Assembly: GCF_958295425.1 (NCBI RefSeq)
Contig: NC_081137.1
Coordinates: 11,013,738-11,077,737 of the forward strand
Direction: 5' to 3'
DNA from: Solea solea
Taxonomy: Eukaryota; Chordata; Actinopteri; Pleuronectiformes; Soleidae
Length of the DNA stretch: 64,000 bases
Every line of letters begins with the position of its first letter. The stretch's first letter is position 1. A program made the translations under genes and the position numbers. Positions 1 to 11,300 of this stretch are shown piece after piece. The notes below the pieces were generated by a model. The model saw only the letters and a program-made list of their open reading frames with translations, had not been told where the DNA came from and made no database searches.

Positions 1-260
1 CTGGTTGTTGTTTTTTTAACGTTAAATAGTCCACAGTCCTTGTGAGTCCATGAATGTGAGCCTCTGACTGACACAACTATATGACTACATGTGGTCCTGC
101 TCTTGAGCACACTACAGGCCCCACTCACTCTGGTAGTTATACACTGTTATATTTGTCTGTACAAAATCATTTAATAGTGGTGGGCAAGCCCATTTAAAAA
201 GCAAACAGACATCCAAAATGATCTGATATGTCAATGTCTAGCATGTTACTAATGACACTG

Positions 261-402
261 CATTACATTACATTACATGTCATTTAGGAGACGCTTTTAT
301 CCAAAGCGACTTACAAGGGAATTGAGTACAACCTGCCAGGGGTGGAGTTGAACTTGCAACCATAGTACCGGTCTTTACCACTGAGCTACCCCACCCCTGC
401 AG
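261..402 (-). repeat. tRNA-derived SINE-like element
   Basis: Read on the minus strand, the head (about 402-345) resembles a tRNA: TAGCTCAGTGGTAAAGA looks like a box A and AAGTTCAACTCC like a weak box B. It is followed by the teleost SINE tail motif GGATAAAAGCGTCTCC and a short tail of ATGTA/ATGTAATG units. The sequence suggests a retroposed, non-functional tRNA relative rather than a tRNA gene, because no complete cloverleaf with a CCA-side acceptor stem is visible. Confidence 0.7.
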
Positions 403-704
403 TTTCCTGCCCAGAAATTTGACTGCTGAGACTCAAAGGGCCTTGCTTGCACTTGTAAGTGGCCATGCTGGGTAACATTAACTTATGTAAGAAAAGATCA
501 TTGCATGCATGTTCGTTTTCACTGCCTCTATAGTAAGATATGGTCTTATATGATGGAAATCATAATATTTTCTTTTTTTTTTTTTTTCTCATTGAAAATG
601 AAATTTAAATCAAAAACCCCACCAAGAGCCTTCAATTTTACCACCACATCTCTCAATTGAGAACATTGAAAAGAGTTTCTTGCTTTGTTTGTGCATGTGC
701 ATAT

Positions 705-1110
705 TTAAGTACCGTGTGGAGTTGAATTCTCAGATCTATAATCATTTAGTACATTATTGACATAGAGACTGAATAGGATTGGGCCCAGTATTGAACCTTG
801 TGGAACTCCAGCTGGGTAGTTGAGTGACGGTGATTTTGAGTTTCCTATAATTATGTGCAGTTTGTATTCTCTCTGACAGATGTGACTTAATCTGGCAGAG
901 GGCACTATTAAAAAGTAAAAAACTATTATAATAATAATAATAAGAAGAAAAAGAACATTTTGAAAGAAGCACATCATGATTAATGGTATGAAAAGCTAAT
1001 TTCAGGTCCAGAAAAACAGCTCCTGCATAACCACCCTGGTCTAGTAAACTTTTAAGATTGTCAAATAAACATCAGGTGGCTGTCTCAGTGTCACTTCAGT
1101 TTCACAATTC
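705..1110 (-). mobile_element. Non-LTR retrotransposon reverse transcriptase fragment
   Basis: On the minus strand, translated pieces match non-LTR reverse transcriptase. A segment near 960-1010 reads like GAVFLDLKLAFHTINHD (the A-motif block, FLDLxxAF). Near 780-830 is GVPQGSILGPILFSLYVN, the hallmark GxPQGSxLxPxLF motif. The two blocks lie in different frames and the A/T-rich stretch between them looks like an insertion or decay, so the copy is dead. The YADD box is not present. The family is probably L2- or Rex-like. Confidence 0.75.
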
Positions 1111-1189
1111 AAATCGTACGCCTAAAGTTCACCAGTTCCTCGGAAATGAGGTTCCACTTCATTAGGGCCAGGTTCTGGTCTCCATGAGG

Positions 1190-1190
<1 letters not shown>

Positions 1191-1215
<25 letters not shown>
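1191..1215. repeat. (CA)n microsatellite
   Basis: A run of about 12 CA units just downstream of the EVI2A-like gene's probable poly(A) site. Confidence 0.95.
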
Positions 1216-1222
<7 letters not shown>

Positions 1223-1234
1223 TGTTAGCGGAGT

Positions 1235-1240
1235 TTTATT
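1235..1240 (-). terminator. Candidate poly(A) signal of the EVI2A-like gene
   Basis: TTTATT on the plus strand reads AATAAA on the minus strand, about 290 bp downstream of the stop codon of the EVI2A-like gene. This is a plausible 3'UTR length. There is no transcript evidence, and other A/T-rich hexamers occur nearby. Confidence 0.4.
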
Positions 1241-1525
1241 CTTCTGCTTGTTTCAAATAATGCTTCAAAATGAATGTATAAAACATGCACACATTTATCT
1301 GCAGAAATAAATATTATAATATAATATAATATTCAAACATGCAAATTAGACAGAAACACAGCCTCAGCTGAACAAATGCAATCCTGAATCACTCTGGTTT
1401 GACCCATTTAGGAAGTCTGGAAAAGCAAAAGTCTGTGAGTACAGAGTAAATCACAGTTCAAGGGGTTTTAAACGCCACAGACAAGTGAAAGGCAGTCACT
1501 CTGGAAACTCCACATGCACACAGCG

Positions 1526-2341
1526 CTACACTGCATCCTTTGGTTTCTCTGCAGCCTCAGAGGAAGAGGAGGAGGAAGCAGCTACAGCGTTGCTGGACTG
1601 GGAATCAGTGGCATCCTCATGCTGCTTTGAGGAGAGAGAATTTTCAGTCACAGTCATCTCTTTCTTTTTCTCACCTGACAAAAATTCCTTGCTGCTGACA
1701 GCATCTGCCACCTCCTTATTCTTCTCTTCTCCCACTTGCCCGTCCTTGTTCTCCTTGGCTTCCCCCTTCCCGCCTTCGTCTTCATTATTATCATTGCCCA
1801 CGTCCTCCTGTGTCTCACTGAAATCGCTCATTAACACGGCAGTCTGTTCGGCTTCCACCTCTGGTTTGCTTTTGTTCTTCCTGGCCGTTCCCATCCAGTA
1901 CTCAGAGTTGCTGATCAGGTCTCCGTTGCTACTCAGTGACTTGAGGCGTTGTCTGAGCTGACACACCTTCCATAGCAACAACAAAGTGGAGAGCAACAGA
2001 ACAGTGCAGACTAGGATCAGCACTCCACTCACCAGGTACACCACCCCACATCCCTTTTTGGTCGATTCCTTGGTGGGTGGGATTGCGGTTGTGGTGGTCC
2101 TGTGCGTTGAGACAGGTGCAGTCGTGGTGCTGTGGCTGCTGGAGGCTGAGAGGACAGGTGTGCTTGTCTCACTGGTCATCATGCTGCTGTTTTCAGGAGC
2201 TTTGGTGAAACTAGCAGGGAATTCTGGACTGCTGGTGGAATTGACTGCTGTACTGTTGTTTGAAGTTTCATCTTGGTCTCTACCATCAGCTCCATACAAT
2301 AGGGCAGATACACAGTAGAGCAGGAGGAGGACGCCGTTCAT
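1526..2341 (-). CDS. evi2a-like: EVI2A-like single-pass membrane glycoprotein
   Basis: The 271-residue protein starts at the methionine of MNGVLLLLYC, because a TTTTCTTAG acceptor lies 8 bp upstream (exon start near 2349); an in-frame upstream methionine would lie across that acceptor. Residues 1-20 form a signal peptide. Residues 21-95 are a Ser/Thr/Pro-rich mucin-like ectodomain with several N-X-S/T sites. Residues 99-124 form one transmembrane helix. The cytoplasmic tail starts KVCQLRQRLKSLSSNGDLIS, continues SEYWMGTARKNKSK, and ends Glu/Lys/Ser-rich. A transmembrane segment followed by a basic stretch and a 'SNGD' motif recalls EVI2A, a leukocyte membrane protein encoded in one coding exon behind a noncoding first exon, which fits here. 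Human EVI2A lies inside NF1 on 17q11.2, the same band as KSR1. Other leukocyte sialomucins (EVI2B, SPN) are alternatives. That this is a real gene is fairly sure; the name is tentative. Confidence 0.6.
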   Translation of the reverse strand: MNGVLLLLYCVSALLYGADGRDQDETSNNSTAVNSTSSPEFPASFTKAPENSSMMTSETSTPVLSASSSHSTTTAPVSTHRTTTTAIPPTKESTKKGCGVVYLVSGVLILVCTVLLLSTLLLLWKVCQLRQRLKSLSSNGDLISNSEYWMGTARKNKSKPEVEAEQTAVLMSDFSETQEDVGNDNNEDEGGKGEAKENKDGQVGEEKNKEVADAVSSKEFLSGEKKKEMTVTENSLSSKQHEDATDSQSSNAVAASSSSSSEAAEKPKDAV

Positions 2342-2349
2342 GTTGTGAG

Positions 2350-2360
2350 CTAAGAAAACA
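2350..2360 (-). other. Splice acceptor in the 5'UTR of the EVI2A-like gene
   Basis: The minus strand reads ATGTTTTCTTAG just before CTCACAACATG. A pyrimidine-rich acceptor 8 bp ahead of the start codon implies a separate noncoding first exon further upstream (above 2.4 kb), which I could not locate. Confidence 0.55.
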
Positions 2361-2399
2361 TGGAAAGGCATTTAAGTTTTAAATACATTTTGGAATTTA

Positions 2400-3870
2400 G
2401 ATGGCTGATAAATATGAGCCTGTGACCCTGCTAACCAAGACCAAGCCACGATCAATCCATGATTAAAACATTAAGGCAGAAAGCATCATGACCAAATCCA
2501 GTGCACTATATACACTGTCCAGCCCCCCAAAATGCACATACTCCTAATTCTTGGTTCAGATATCATACAAGCCTGTAGGGCCAGTGTTATAATCTGGAGT
2601 CACTGCGTTTGGTCAGCTCTCGGTTCACCAATGTGTGACGGAGCCAATGGGAGGGGCATGATATTTAAAAGAGCCTCAGAAGTCAGTGTGTGTTGGGTTT
2701 CAGAGGAGCTAACAAAAAAATAGGTCAGCCGATGACGACAATGACAGGATTAAATCAGGCTAAAATTGTGAAACAATGGTTGACGGAGCATGAATCATCA
2801 TTTTCACACATGGAGTGGTCACCACAGAGTCCACACCTTTTTTTTTTACCCTTGAGAATCTTGACTTAACACACCAAACTGACAAACCTGTCGCCATCAT
2901 AAATATATGAGATCTTACAAAAAAAAGATCAAAACATTAATAATTATAACGATTAGAATAGAATAGGAAATACAAATCTTTACTTAGAATTGAAGAATTA
3001 CACACACATATATATGCATATGCATGTGTGTAATTAATTAATTACACACATATACATGCATATAAAGTCGTAAGTGCTCTGTAGCTGGGAACATATTGGT
3101 TTTCATTTTTTATAAGGATTTTGTATCTGTAATATTCTCTCTGCAAAGTACAGAGCTCAGTTTTAGATGGGGGGCCCACTCACACTCTGAAAACACACTA
3201 TGGGATTTGACAAGATCGTATATTTCATCTATAATTCTGCACTGAGACTCAAAATTACCAATAATAAAATAATGTCCTGTCTACTCATACATACCTAGGC
3301 AAAGCAGCCAAGTTAATAGGCTATTCTTTTTTTCCCATAGAATTGCAGGTGCCTTCATCAATCTCCATTTTCTGCTGTCACATCTCAGGCTCTTTTTCCC
3401 AAATGAGGGAGTGATACAGCAGTGTGTCGTGTTCGCTGTCTTTTCTTATAGATGTTGTTTTGCAAGTGAATTCTGTGTGGATTAGGCGATCAAACTTTAC
3501 AGTAGACAAACATACAACTCCTCCTCCTCCTCCTTTGTATAAAGGGGGCAGGGGGGAAGTGCATCGGCTGGCTTACTGATAACTAAAGATTCTGACTAAT
3601 TATGTTCATGGTTGCATTTAAAGATTTTCTTTTTCCATCCAGTGATATTAATGACTCATACAAATAGGTCACTTGAGGTCTTGACCAGTCTTGTTTTAAA
3701 CAGAGTCTCAAACTGCATCCCCAAAATCAATTTCATGCGGCCCGCCACTTAAAATCAAGTTACACGGAGCTATTAATCTCTGTTTTTCTTATGTATTGAT
3801 TTATTTTGAAACAAATACAATTCTGTGGAATATCATCATGAATATTGATATAAACATTGATATATAACAA
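2400..3870. other. Intergenic or 5' intron, no gene seen
   Basis: A/T-rich sequence upstream of the EVI2A-like coding exon. It probably contains that gene's first intron and promoter, but no CpG-rich block or convincing exon is visible. It holds short (TA)/(CA) mixtures near 3000-3065 that are self-complementary. Confidence 0.5.
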
Positions 3871-3883
3871 AAAAAAAAATTTT

Positions 3884-3966
3884 TCCCCGTGTGTGCATGG
3901 TTTTTCTCCCACAGACCAAAGACATGCAGATTTGGGGATTAGGCAAATTGGACACTAAATCCAACC
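3884..3966 (-). repeat. Remnant of a common teleost repeat
   Basis: Contains the segments TGCATGGTTTTTCTCCCACAG and CCAAAGACATGCAGATTTGG, ending in a 'GGACACTAAAT' block. This is a degraded piece of a family frequent in fish genomes. A longer piece of the same family lies at 58405-58635 in the opposite orientation. Confidence 0.55.
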
Positions 3967-4231
3967 TTTTTCTTCTGAGGGTTACGTTGACAACATGAAA
4001 ATGGAGAGCTACTCATGTCTTTTAACGTTCATTCTCAGAGTTTATTTCAACCCAAACAAACTGACTGAGCTTGTTTTGCCCGAACATTTAATGTCGGTGT
4101 CCACAACTCAACTCAACTCAACAAAAATATCAATTAATTGTGTATTTTGTATTTTTCTATGCATTTATTTTAGTGAATCTCACACACTATTAAATTAAAA
4201 ATTAAAAGCTGTCAAAACAAAACAACGCATT

Positions 4232-4281
4232 CACAAATACACCGACATTGTGGATTATTCCACAATGTCGGTGTATTTGTG
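4232..4281. repeat. Perfect 23-bp inverted repeat (hairpin)
   Basis: The left arm 4232-4254 (CACAAATACACCGACATTGTGGA) and the right arm 4259-4281 are exact reverse complements separated by the 4-base loop TTAT. Flanking AAAACAAAACAA and TTTTGTTTTG continue the complementarity with a bulge. An 11-base part, AATGTCGGTGT, also occurs about 170 bp upstream near 4090. Confidence 0.9.
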
Positions 4282-5747
4282 TTTTGTTTTGTTTGTTGTG
4301 TATTGTTGTTATCTGCCCATCTGTCTTCACATATTCAGCCGTATGTATGATATTTACTGGGTAATTTCATTTAGTGAGATGAGTGGCACTACATGGAGTC
4401 AACCAGAGAGGTGTAATGACAACTGACAATCTCATTCTGAACTATGATTTGACTCACACACTTACCGTTTTCACTCGTGATAAAAAACTCTGTTTTCCGG
4501 TCTTAGCTGAAATAGTGTGTTTTTGTATGTTTAATGTTTATGTGAGAGCGGATGGTTTTGTATCTCTACACGGCCCCCCCCCCCCCCACGTCCATCATGA
4601 GGATAAAGTGGTAGAAGATGAGTCATTTATAAAATCACAATATGGTGTAATCAGTATCAGTTAAGTGTTAATAAAAAATTATAGTTTTATTTCTTACAAT
4701 AACATATGTGTATTCAATATTTCTTCACAGGTTTTCTGTTTAGAGTGTGAATTCAGAAGTGTTTCGAGGGAGCCCCTTGGTGAAGAACCTTATTATATTA
4801 TAATAAAATTATTAGTAAATTATGTGACAGATCTTAAATTATGAAAATCTACTGTAAAATGTGCTGCGTTTAAAAAATCTAAGAAAATATAAGTAAAAAT
4901 TGATATGATTTGAATTAACTTGATTTTGTAATAAATTCACAAAGATATTGTGAATTTATTAACACAGTTATGCAATATGCAAATGTATTTTACGTTTGTA
5001 GCAGTAAAAGACATTTCCATAAATAACCATGAATTTGGGTTGTATTTTTTATTAGCCCAGTGTTTGGTCTCCTTAACACAACAAAGTTGTCATATTAACC
5101 AATTATTTGGGTTGAAATAATAACCCAATGTGCTGGGGTGTTTAACCTAACCTGCTTATTATTGTAAAATGACTAATTAATTAATTAATAATTAATCATT
5201 TTTAAAAAGTATTTGATGATTAAAAACAAAATACAAAATTAGAATCCTTTCAATTTGTTTGCACCTTTAGATTATGATAACCATTTAGAACAGAAACAAA
5301 GGTTATTATTATAAACACTCATTTCTTCTTCTTAAATGTTCCATTATCACAGTTCATCTTTGACGCACTGGTCATTGTGGTAACAGAGGTAAAAGCCAAA
5401 GTATGTATGAAAAGACACAGGCACTTACACTGTTGATGTTCTTGTTCTAGCTGCCAGAAGAACAATGTTTGGTGTCTGAATAAAAATGTGCTGCCAGTGA
5501 AAAGAAACGAACGCTGTGTTTGTTGAGGAACGGTGAGAGAATGACAGTAATCCAAATCCGTGGCAGACTCATGACGCTGTCTTGTTCTACTTCTCTATTT
5601 TGGTCTATTAAAAGTAAAGGAAGTGGCTTTGGTGTTGTTCAGTCAGTTGGTCAAAGAGACATCTGTGAAACATGAAAGATGAATAGAGAGAAGACAATGA
5701 GTCACTGAGAAGCTCACGACCAGCATGATTTTACCTTTATATTATCG

Positions 5748-6030
5748 TAAATGGTCTATATTTATATAGTGCTTTTCTAGTCTTGATGACCACTCAGAGC
5801 TGCTTTACATTACAGTTTCACCCATTCACTCACACTTTCATACAGCACATCTATATGCAGCACTTTTCATTCTACGTTCACACGCTGCCGGCACAGCCGT
5901 CAGGAGCAACATGGGGTGAAGTGTCTTGCCCAAGGACACATCGGCATGTAGACTAGCAGAGCCAGGAATCAGACCCACAACCTTCAAGTTGAAAGATGAC
6001 ATGCTATATCACTGAGCTACTGCACACCCA
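5748..6030 (+). repeat. Teleost 'TCTAGTCTTGATGACC' dispersed repeat, copy 1
   Basis: Begins TAAATGGTCTATATTTATAT, runs through TTCTAGTCTTGATGACCACT and GTGTCTTGCCCAAGGACACA, and ends TCACTGAGCTACTGCAC. It aligns almost end to end with 23535-23812. The closing TGAGCTAC part looks tRNA-like in reverse. Confidence 0.8.
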
Positions 6031-8080
6031 TATATTAAATTTCCATATATGGTGAAGGTTCTCATAATCTTCTACAGTAGTTAGCTGTGTGTGACTGGAC
6101 TTGCTTGAGTTGAAGACGTTTACTAAAAATGTAAACAGTACCGTAAAAAGTCCCCTTAGTTTCCCCTTAGCGAGGAAGGAACTTGCTTATATTTTAGTGG
6201 AAGTTGTAAATGACGCTCCCTGCATAGAGTCAATTGGTTCCAAAGATCCTAAGCAGGCCAATCACCATCCAGGTTGTTTCATAACTGTTGATCAGCTGAG
6301 GACCTCAGGCTGCCATCGGATAGTCCATCCTATCATTTATTCCTTACCCTCACTGGATAACTACATGAGGTTAAGGAAAGATGACAAGAAGAGTGCATTC
6401 AGAAGTAGGAAAAAACAATTGTGGTCCCTGACTGCAAGCTTACACTGCAGACTGGACCCAGTCATGCAGACCCCAAGACACAGAACAATGCTCAGCAGTT
6501 TTAATTGCAAAAGTCAAGAAATAAAAAGGATTTATCCAAAGCAGCAAAGTTGGTATCCAGAGGTCAAGTGTGCAGGCAGGTGGATATGAAGAGAGATGGT
6601 TTACATGGAACAAAGACGGTGAGGTAAACATCTGCGGCAGAGCAGAAGAGAGCAGGTAAGACGATGCAAGAGACAAAAGAGACAAAACAAGTAAAAACTG
6701 AAGCAGAATTCGGCCTTGATGTTACCACTGAGGATTAATGACACTCTGTTGGAGACTGGAGCTGAAGAGCTGGTATTTATTGCAGGAGGTTGTAGAGTAG
6801 CATTCAGGAGATGAGCAGCAGGTGTGTGCGTACAGAGTGGAGGAGCAGGAAAGTAGGAAAACTATACACAGTATTGGAGTCGGACACAGTCTGGCTAAGT
6901 GAAGCGTAGGAAGTAGGATGGAAGTAGCATTCAGCCACCAGAGCGCGACTCCACTGGTAGCGAAAATAACTTTTACTACAACTTCTCACTTGATTTCTAA
7001 AAGTAAAATCAGTAAATGGTCTCAATCACTAGTTCCACCTCTTTTTCAACAGAATATGATAAAAAAAATTGTCCCATGTCCTTTTTCATATACAATCTAT
7101 GGGGGGAAAAAAAGGTAACAAGACACAGTTAACACTTGATCTTTTTGCAATGACTACTAAGATAAACTACAAAGAGCTATTGTTGGGTAACATTGCGTGT
7201 TGCAGTGGTGTGTAAATGGTACACTTCCTCCTTTCTGTCATCGTATGTTTCTGTTTCCTGTGGAATTTATTTGTCACTTGTTTCATATCTGCACCTGCAC
7301 ATGTAACTCAATTTCTATGAAATGCTTCATTTGGCAACTTGCTTCACCCCTGCATGTGACACCAGCAAACACACAAGACCTCCAAACACAGCCATCAGTA
7401 GTTAGCACACTGCACGCTCCACCACCAGCAAAGACTCCAGCGAGCATCTTCTTGGTCTTTTGTCATCGAGCCGTCCTATAGTCTCTTGTCGTTCTTGTTC
7501 AGATGAAAGGAACGATGTACGAAACTAATGTTGCAGTAAATAATATCGTAAATCATCCATTTCCATATGCAGCAGCACACTTGTAAGATGTGAAAATCTA
7601 ATGTGGCGCCGTTTTCTCTCCACTGTGAGATAAATAAATATATATAATATAAATAAATCTTATCTTATCTTAAACCAACACGACAGGAGAGACATGTTTC
7701 AGTGTTTATATGGTCTCTCTCTTGAGAATGAGACCTCATGTCTCAATGCAATAAATAAACAGCTGTTAGGTCTAACACCAATGTTTAAAAAAAGAAAAAA
7801 GAAACGGCAAGATTACTTCTTAATTTAGTTTTAATAACCTTACACGACCCACCTGCAGTACAAGCGCGGCCCACAAGGGACCGCAGCCCACACTTTGAGA
7901 GTCACTGCTGTAAATAATAATGAGTTTGCTAGTATTAGCTTAACACACAGTCAGTGCTGACTGTGTGTCAGTGACTACACTGAGACATGAGCTCTTGCTC
8001 TGATTATAAATGAATAAATCAATAAATTACACTTGTTTTAACTCTCCCTTCCAACAATTTTACACTAACCCTAACCTTAA
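6030..8080. other. Intergenic stretch without a supported gene
   Basis: A 162-codon open frame at 6101-6589 (plus strand) has no recognisable domain and no convincing splice signals. The sequence around 7605-7675 has an A/T-rich tail with TCTTATCTTATC. 7943-7968 holds a 12-bp palindromic arm pair, ACACACAGTCAG/CTGACTGTGTGT, around TG. Confidence 0.5.
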
Positions 8081-8525
8081 CCTCCTAACATTAACCCACA
8101 GGAGTTGTGGATCCACTGCTGCCTCCAACAGTGACTCTAAATGGTGTTATTTTGTTATTAGCAGCTCCTGTGTCCCCACAAGCTAGAAATATTGAATTTA
8201 TTTATGGACTTTAGTGTGGGACATGAAGTGTTTCCAACGGCAACTTCACATTTGTCATTTGTGATTTTGGTCTTCCTCCAGAATGATCCAAATCACACAA
8301 ACTTACCAAACCCTGCAACAGTTGGTACTGCACTCCAAAGCAGCCCTAGATGTCAATAGGTGAGCTTTTTGTTAAGTCGCTAGTATCTCTTTTTCCCTTG
8401 TGTCCATGCTGGCTGCCATGTTTTCACTCAGAGCTTGTGTCTGTGACTCAAGCTGGTACTCGGTGCAGGGGATGAGACCGGGACGTGCACAACGCAGTCA
8501 GTGCTGACTCTGTGCCAGGGCCTTA
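8080..8525 (+). repeat. Dispersed 'ATGGACTTTGGTGTGGG' family copy
   Basis: Shares a block order with copies near 20.3, 30.0, 33.2, 34.1, 47.2, 55.5, 57.6 and 62.6 kb: GTTGNTGATCCACTGCTGCCTCC, TATGGACTTTGGTGTGGGA, CCCTTGTGTCC, TGCAGGGGATGAG, and CAGTGCTGACTCTGTGCCAG. The best-preserved copy, with both ends, is 34057-34851. Confidence 0.65.
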
Positions 8526-8792
8526 TGCAGACCACACTAGAAAAAACTTCCACTTCAAATAATTTCAAGAGGAAATGAAAACAGAAGGGAGACAAATGAC
8601 TTCATCTCAAAAAGACCTTCTCTTGAGTAATGGAAAGTCCCACTTGTTCCGTTGTTCAAATGACAATTTGCATATTTACCCTCACAGCCAGGGTGTGTGT
8701 GTGCGTGTGCGTGTGTGTGCGTGAAGTGTCGTGTGTCATCTTTTTTACCGTCATCCATCATGAATAACTGGATGTGATTGTGGGCAGTGTCA

Positions 8793-9364
8793 TTAAAGGC
8801 GACATAGACCGGGAAGCTCCAATTAACGCTGCGTTTGTGTGTGTATCTGCGTCATTACCTCGTTTATGAAACCCTAAAGTTTCAGAACAAACAGTTCAGT
8901 TCAGTGCTGAGAAAATAGGGTTTTATTGTTTTCCTGGGCTCTGCGAAGTGGATCGGCACTTCCCTATGCTGATGATGTCATCAGAAATCCTCACCACTCC
9001 TCTCACGAGGAGAAGAAGAACTACTCTCGTTGTAGCTGCTGAGATGCAGAGCATCCACCGTGCCACAGGGGGAGCTGTGTATTTGTGAGCTGGCCTACCA
9101 ATTACGTCACTTCCAGGTACCTGGCCAATCACAGGACAGTGGGAAAGCTCTCGTTGGCTGGCCAATCACAACACAGTCCACGTTCTGGGGGTGTGGTTTT
9201 GGTCTGAAACAGCGCGGCTGACGAGAGCGTCAGTGAGGAGATATTTTGATCGGCTCGTTTGCAGCGACTAGGAGGTTTTTAACCATGAAAACAAGTTAAT
9301 ATATGTGAGTAGACCTCCATAACTAACATATATGTGCGATACAAGCATTCTATGTCACCTTTAA
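8793..9364. mobile_element. TTAA-flanked short inverted-repeat transposon (piggyBac-type MITE)
   Basis: The left end TTAAAGGCGACATAGA and the right end TCTATGTCACCTTTAA are inverted repeats with one mismatch over 16 bp. Both start exactly at a TTAA, the target site duplicated by piggyBac-type transposases. The 572-bp interior has no transposase frame, so this looks like a non-autonomous copy. It is known that many teleost MITEs use TTAA; assignment of this family is inferred from its ends only. Confidence 0.75.
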
Positions 9365-11300
9365 GGAAAGTACCAAGACCAGACAAGATCAGATAGTTGT
9401 AGTCTCTCATTTGCCTGTCTGTCTGTCTCCCAGATTTCACAACAAATTTGTGGAGATGAAAGTACACACACACACACACACTCATCGATATATAGAACAA
9501 AGCATACAGAGGCAAGTGCTATAAAAAATACAATAAAACGAACAAAAATGAAAATAGAAATAACAAATAAATGATAATGAAGTGTCCATTGTGGTATCTG
9601 GCTGCTGCTGGTTTGACATTCAGCGCGTGCATTGACTTGCCACCATGTGATTGGCTGGTCAGATATTTGCATTAACAAGTAGGTTGAGCAGGTGTTTCTA
9701 ATAAAGTGCGTCTGAGAATCTGGTCATGGCACATCAACAAACAAATGGTTGTGGTATTTTTAAACTGACTGACCAGGAAATAAAGGACATTTTGTGTCTT
9801 GTGTGGCAGTAAAGGAAACAGTTTTCTTTTCACCAAATCCTGGTCATGTGACTCAGTACCAGTTGGAGTCAGAGAGCGTTTAGTTACAGTTGAGGATACA
9901 AGGTCCTTTCTTTTCTGCTGGAGTGATACCAGTATTCAGAGCCCATCCATCATTCTTATTAGTCAAAGCCACACTTAGGATGCAGCCTCGCTGATAACAG
10001 GCTTCAAGGTCTGAATCCGAGCAGTATTTCTCATTTCACTGGCAGCAGCCAAGGCCTCGTATTATATACTTTTGATCAATTCACCATTGAAAAGCTGGCT
10101 CAGCAGAAAGGCATAAAAAAGGCAAACTGTTTCTTTTGAGGCTTATAAAGCACTGACTACATGAACTGTCCTCCGGTATAAATGAACTAACAAAATTCTC
10201 ACACCAAATTTGGACGTGTTAACTACAGATGCCCATTTGGTTTCCATCATTTTTTACATAAATTAAACTGAATTAGATGTCCCAAGTTCTATAAACATGA
10301 GTGTGTCACACTTGAGTGTTTACACAATACAGAATAAAAAGAATACATGTCATGAAAAATGATGTAAAATGTGCACAACTTAAAAAAAAATGTAAATGTT
10401 CCGAATGTAAAAAACTCTCTGTGGGGTCAGTGTGCCACCTAGAGGCAGAGCAGGATGTGTATTCTTACTTTTCAGCAGCTTCTTCTCCAAAACCATGTAC
10501 ACAACAGTACTCGCAGGCTTCATTATAAACCAGAGAATGAGTAAAGTTTCTTTTTGACTGTTTTTCCGTTTGCAGGGGCGAAAACAAGCAGCTTATTTTC
10601 ATGCTCACCGTTTCCCACTTTAATATTTGTTGGTAATCTGTATTCTAAAATTCTCAAACTATTTCTTGATCAGACTCATTTAGTCACTTGTTCACGTCAT
10701 ACATTCTCAGCGTTTTTGACCAAATTGCAAAAGCTTGAGACTCATTCATGCAAATGATAAGTGTCAAACTATTATACTGCTTCTCTATTAAAGAGAGGTT
10801 GAACCAGATGTAATAATCTGTCAACCATATGTCCCTGCATTGTACTACACTATACTATACTATACTATACTATACTATACATAAAGCATTAAAAATGTCA
10901 AATACACATCTGTGCTGCTGCAGTTGTTTTCACCAATACTGCATTTCTACAATATTGCATAACATACTATATGAAGCAACAAATACATTACACTAAGGGG
11001 GATACAGAGCTTGAGTGTTGCATGCACTATAAATGCACTGTAAAGACGTTTATGCTTATTTATGGCTTTTAAATGATCACTGAATGTCCTGGTCTTGTGT
11101 TTTTAAGTTTTATACACATCATTTGAGTTTCATAACAAATTCTATATTTCTTTCTCGAGTGCAGTGCCATAAAACATGTCTTTTGTCTTCATTTTCCGTG
11201 TTGTAATAACAAAGTCCTGTGAATTGTTGGCAACAATTACAGTAAAATGAATACAGTAAGAGTAGCGTTACTTGCACTGTTAACATTTATAATGTCACAT
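9365..11300. other. Intergenic stretch without a supported gene
   Basis: A/T-rich non-coding sequence. Includes a short (CA)n at 9463-9481 and a pentanucleotide (CTATA)n run at 10845-10880. No frame resembles a known protein. Confidence 0.5.
10845..10880. repeat. (CTATA)n minisatellite-like tract
   Basis: About seven tandem 5-base units. Confidence 0.9.

Noticed and set aside
340..402. Possible tRNA gene
   Set aside because: Box A/B-like parts only, joined to a SINE tail. No complete acceptor stem.
1485..2318. Plus-strand open frames across the EVI2A-like gene
   Set aside because: Antisense shadows of the Glu/Lys/Ser- and Thr-rich coding sequence.
6101..6589. 162-codon plus-strand open frame
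   Set aside because: No domain, no biased composition and no splice context. It lies in repeat-rich intergenic DNA just after a dispersed repeat.
7943..7968. 12-bp palindrome ACACACAGTCAG/CTGACTGTGTGT
   Set aside because: Same motif (CAGTCAGTGCTGACTG) recurs in the dispersed repeat family, so not an independent signal.
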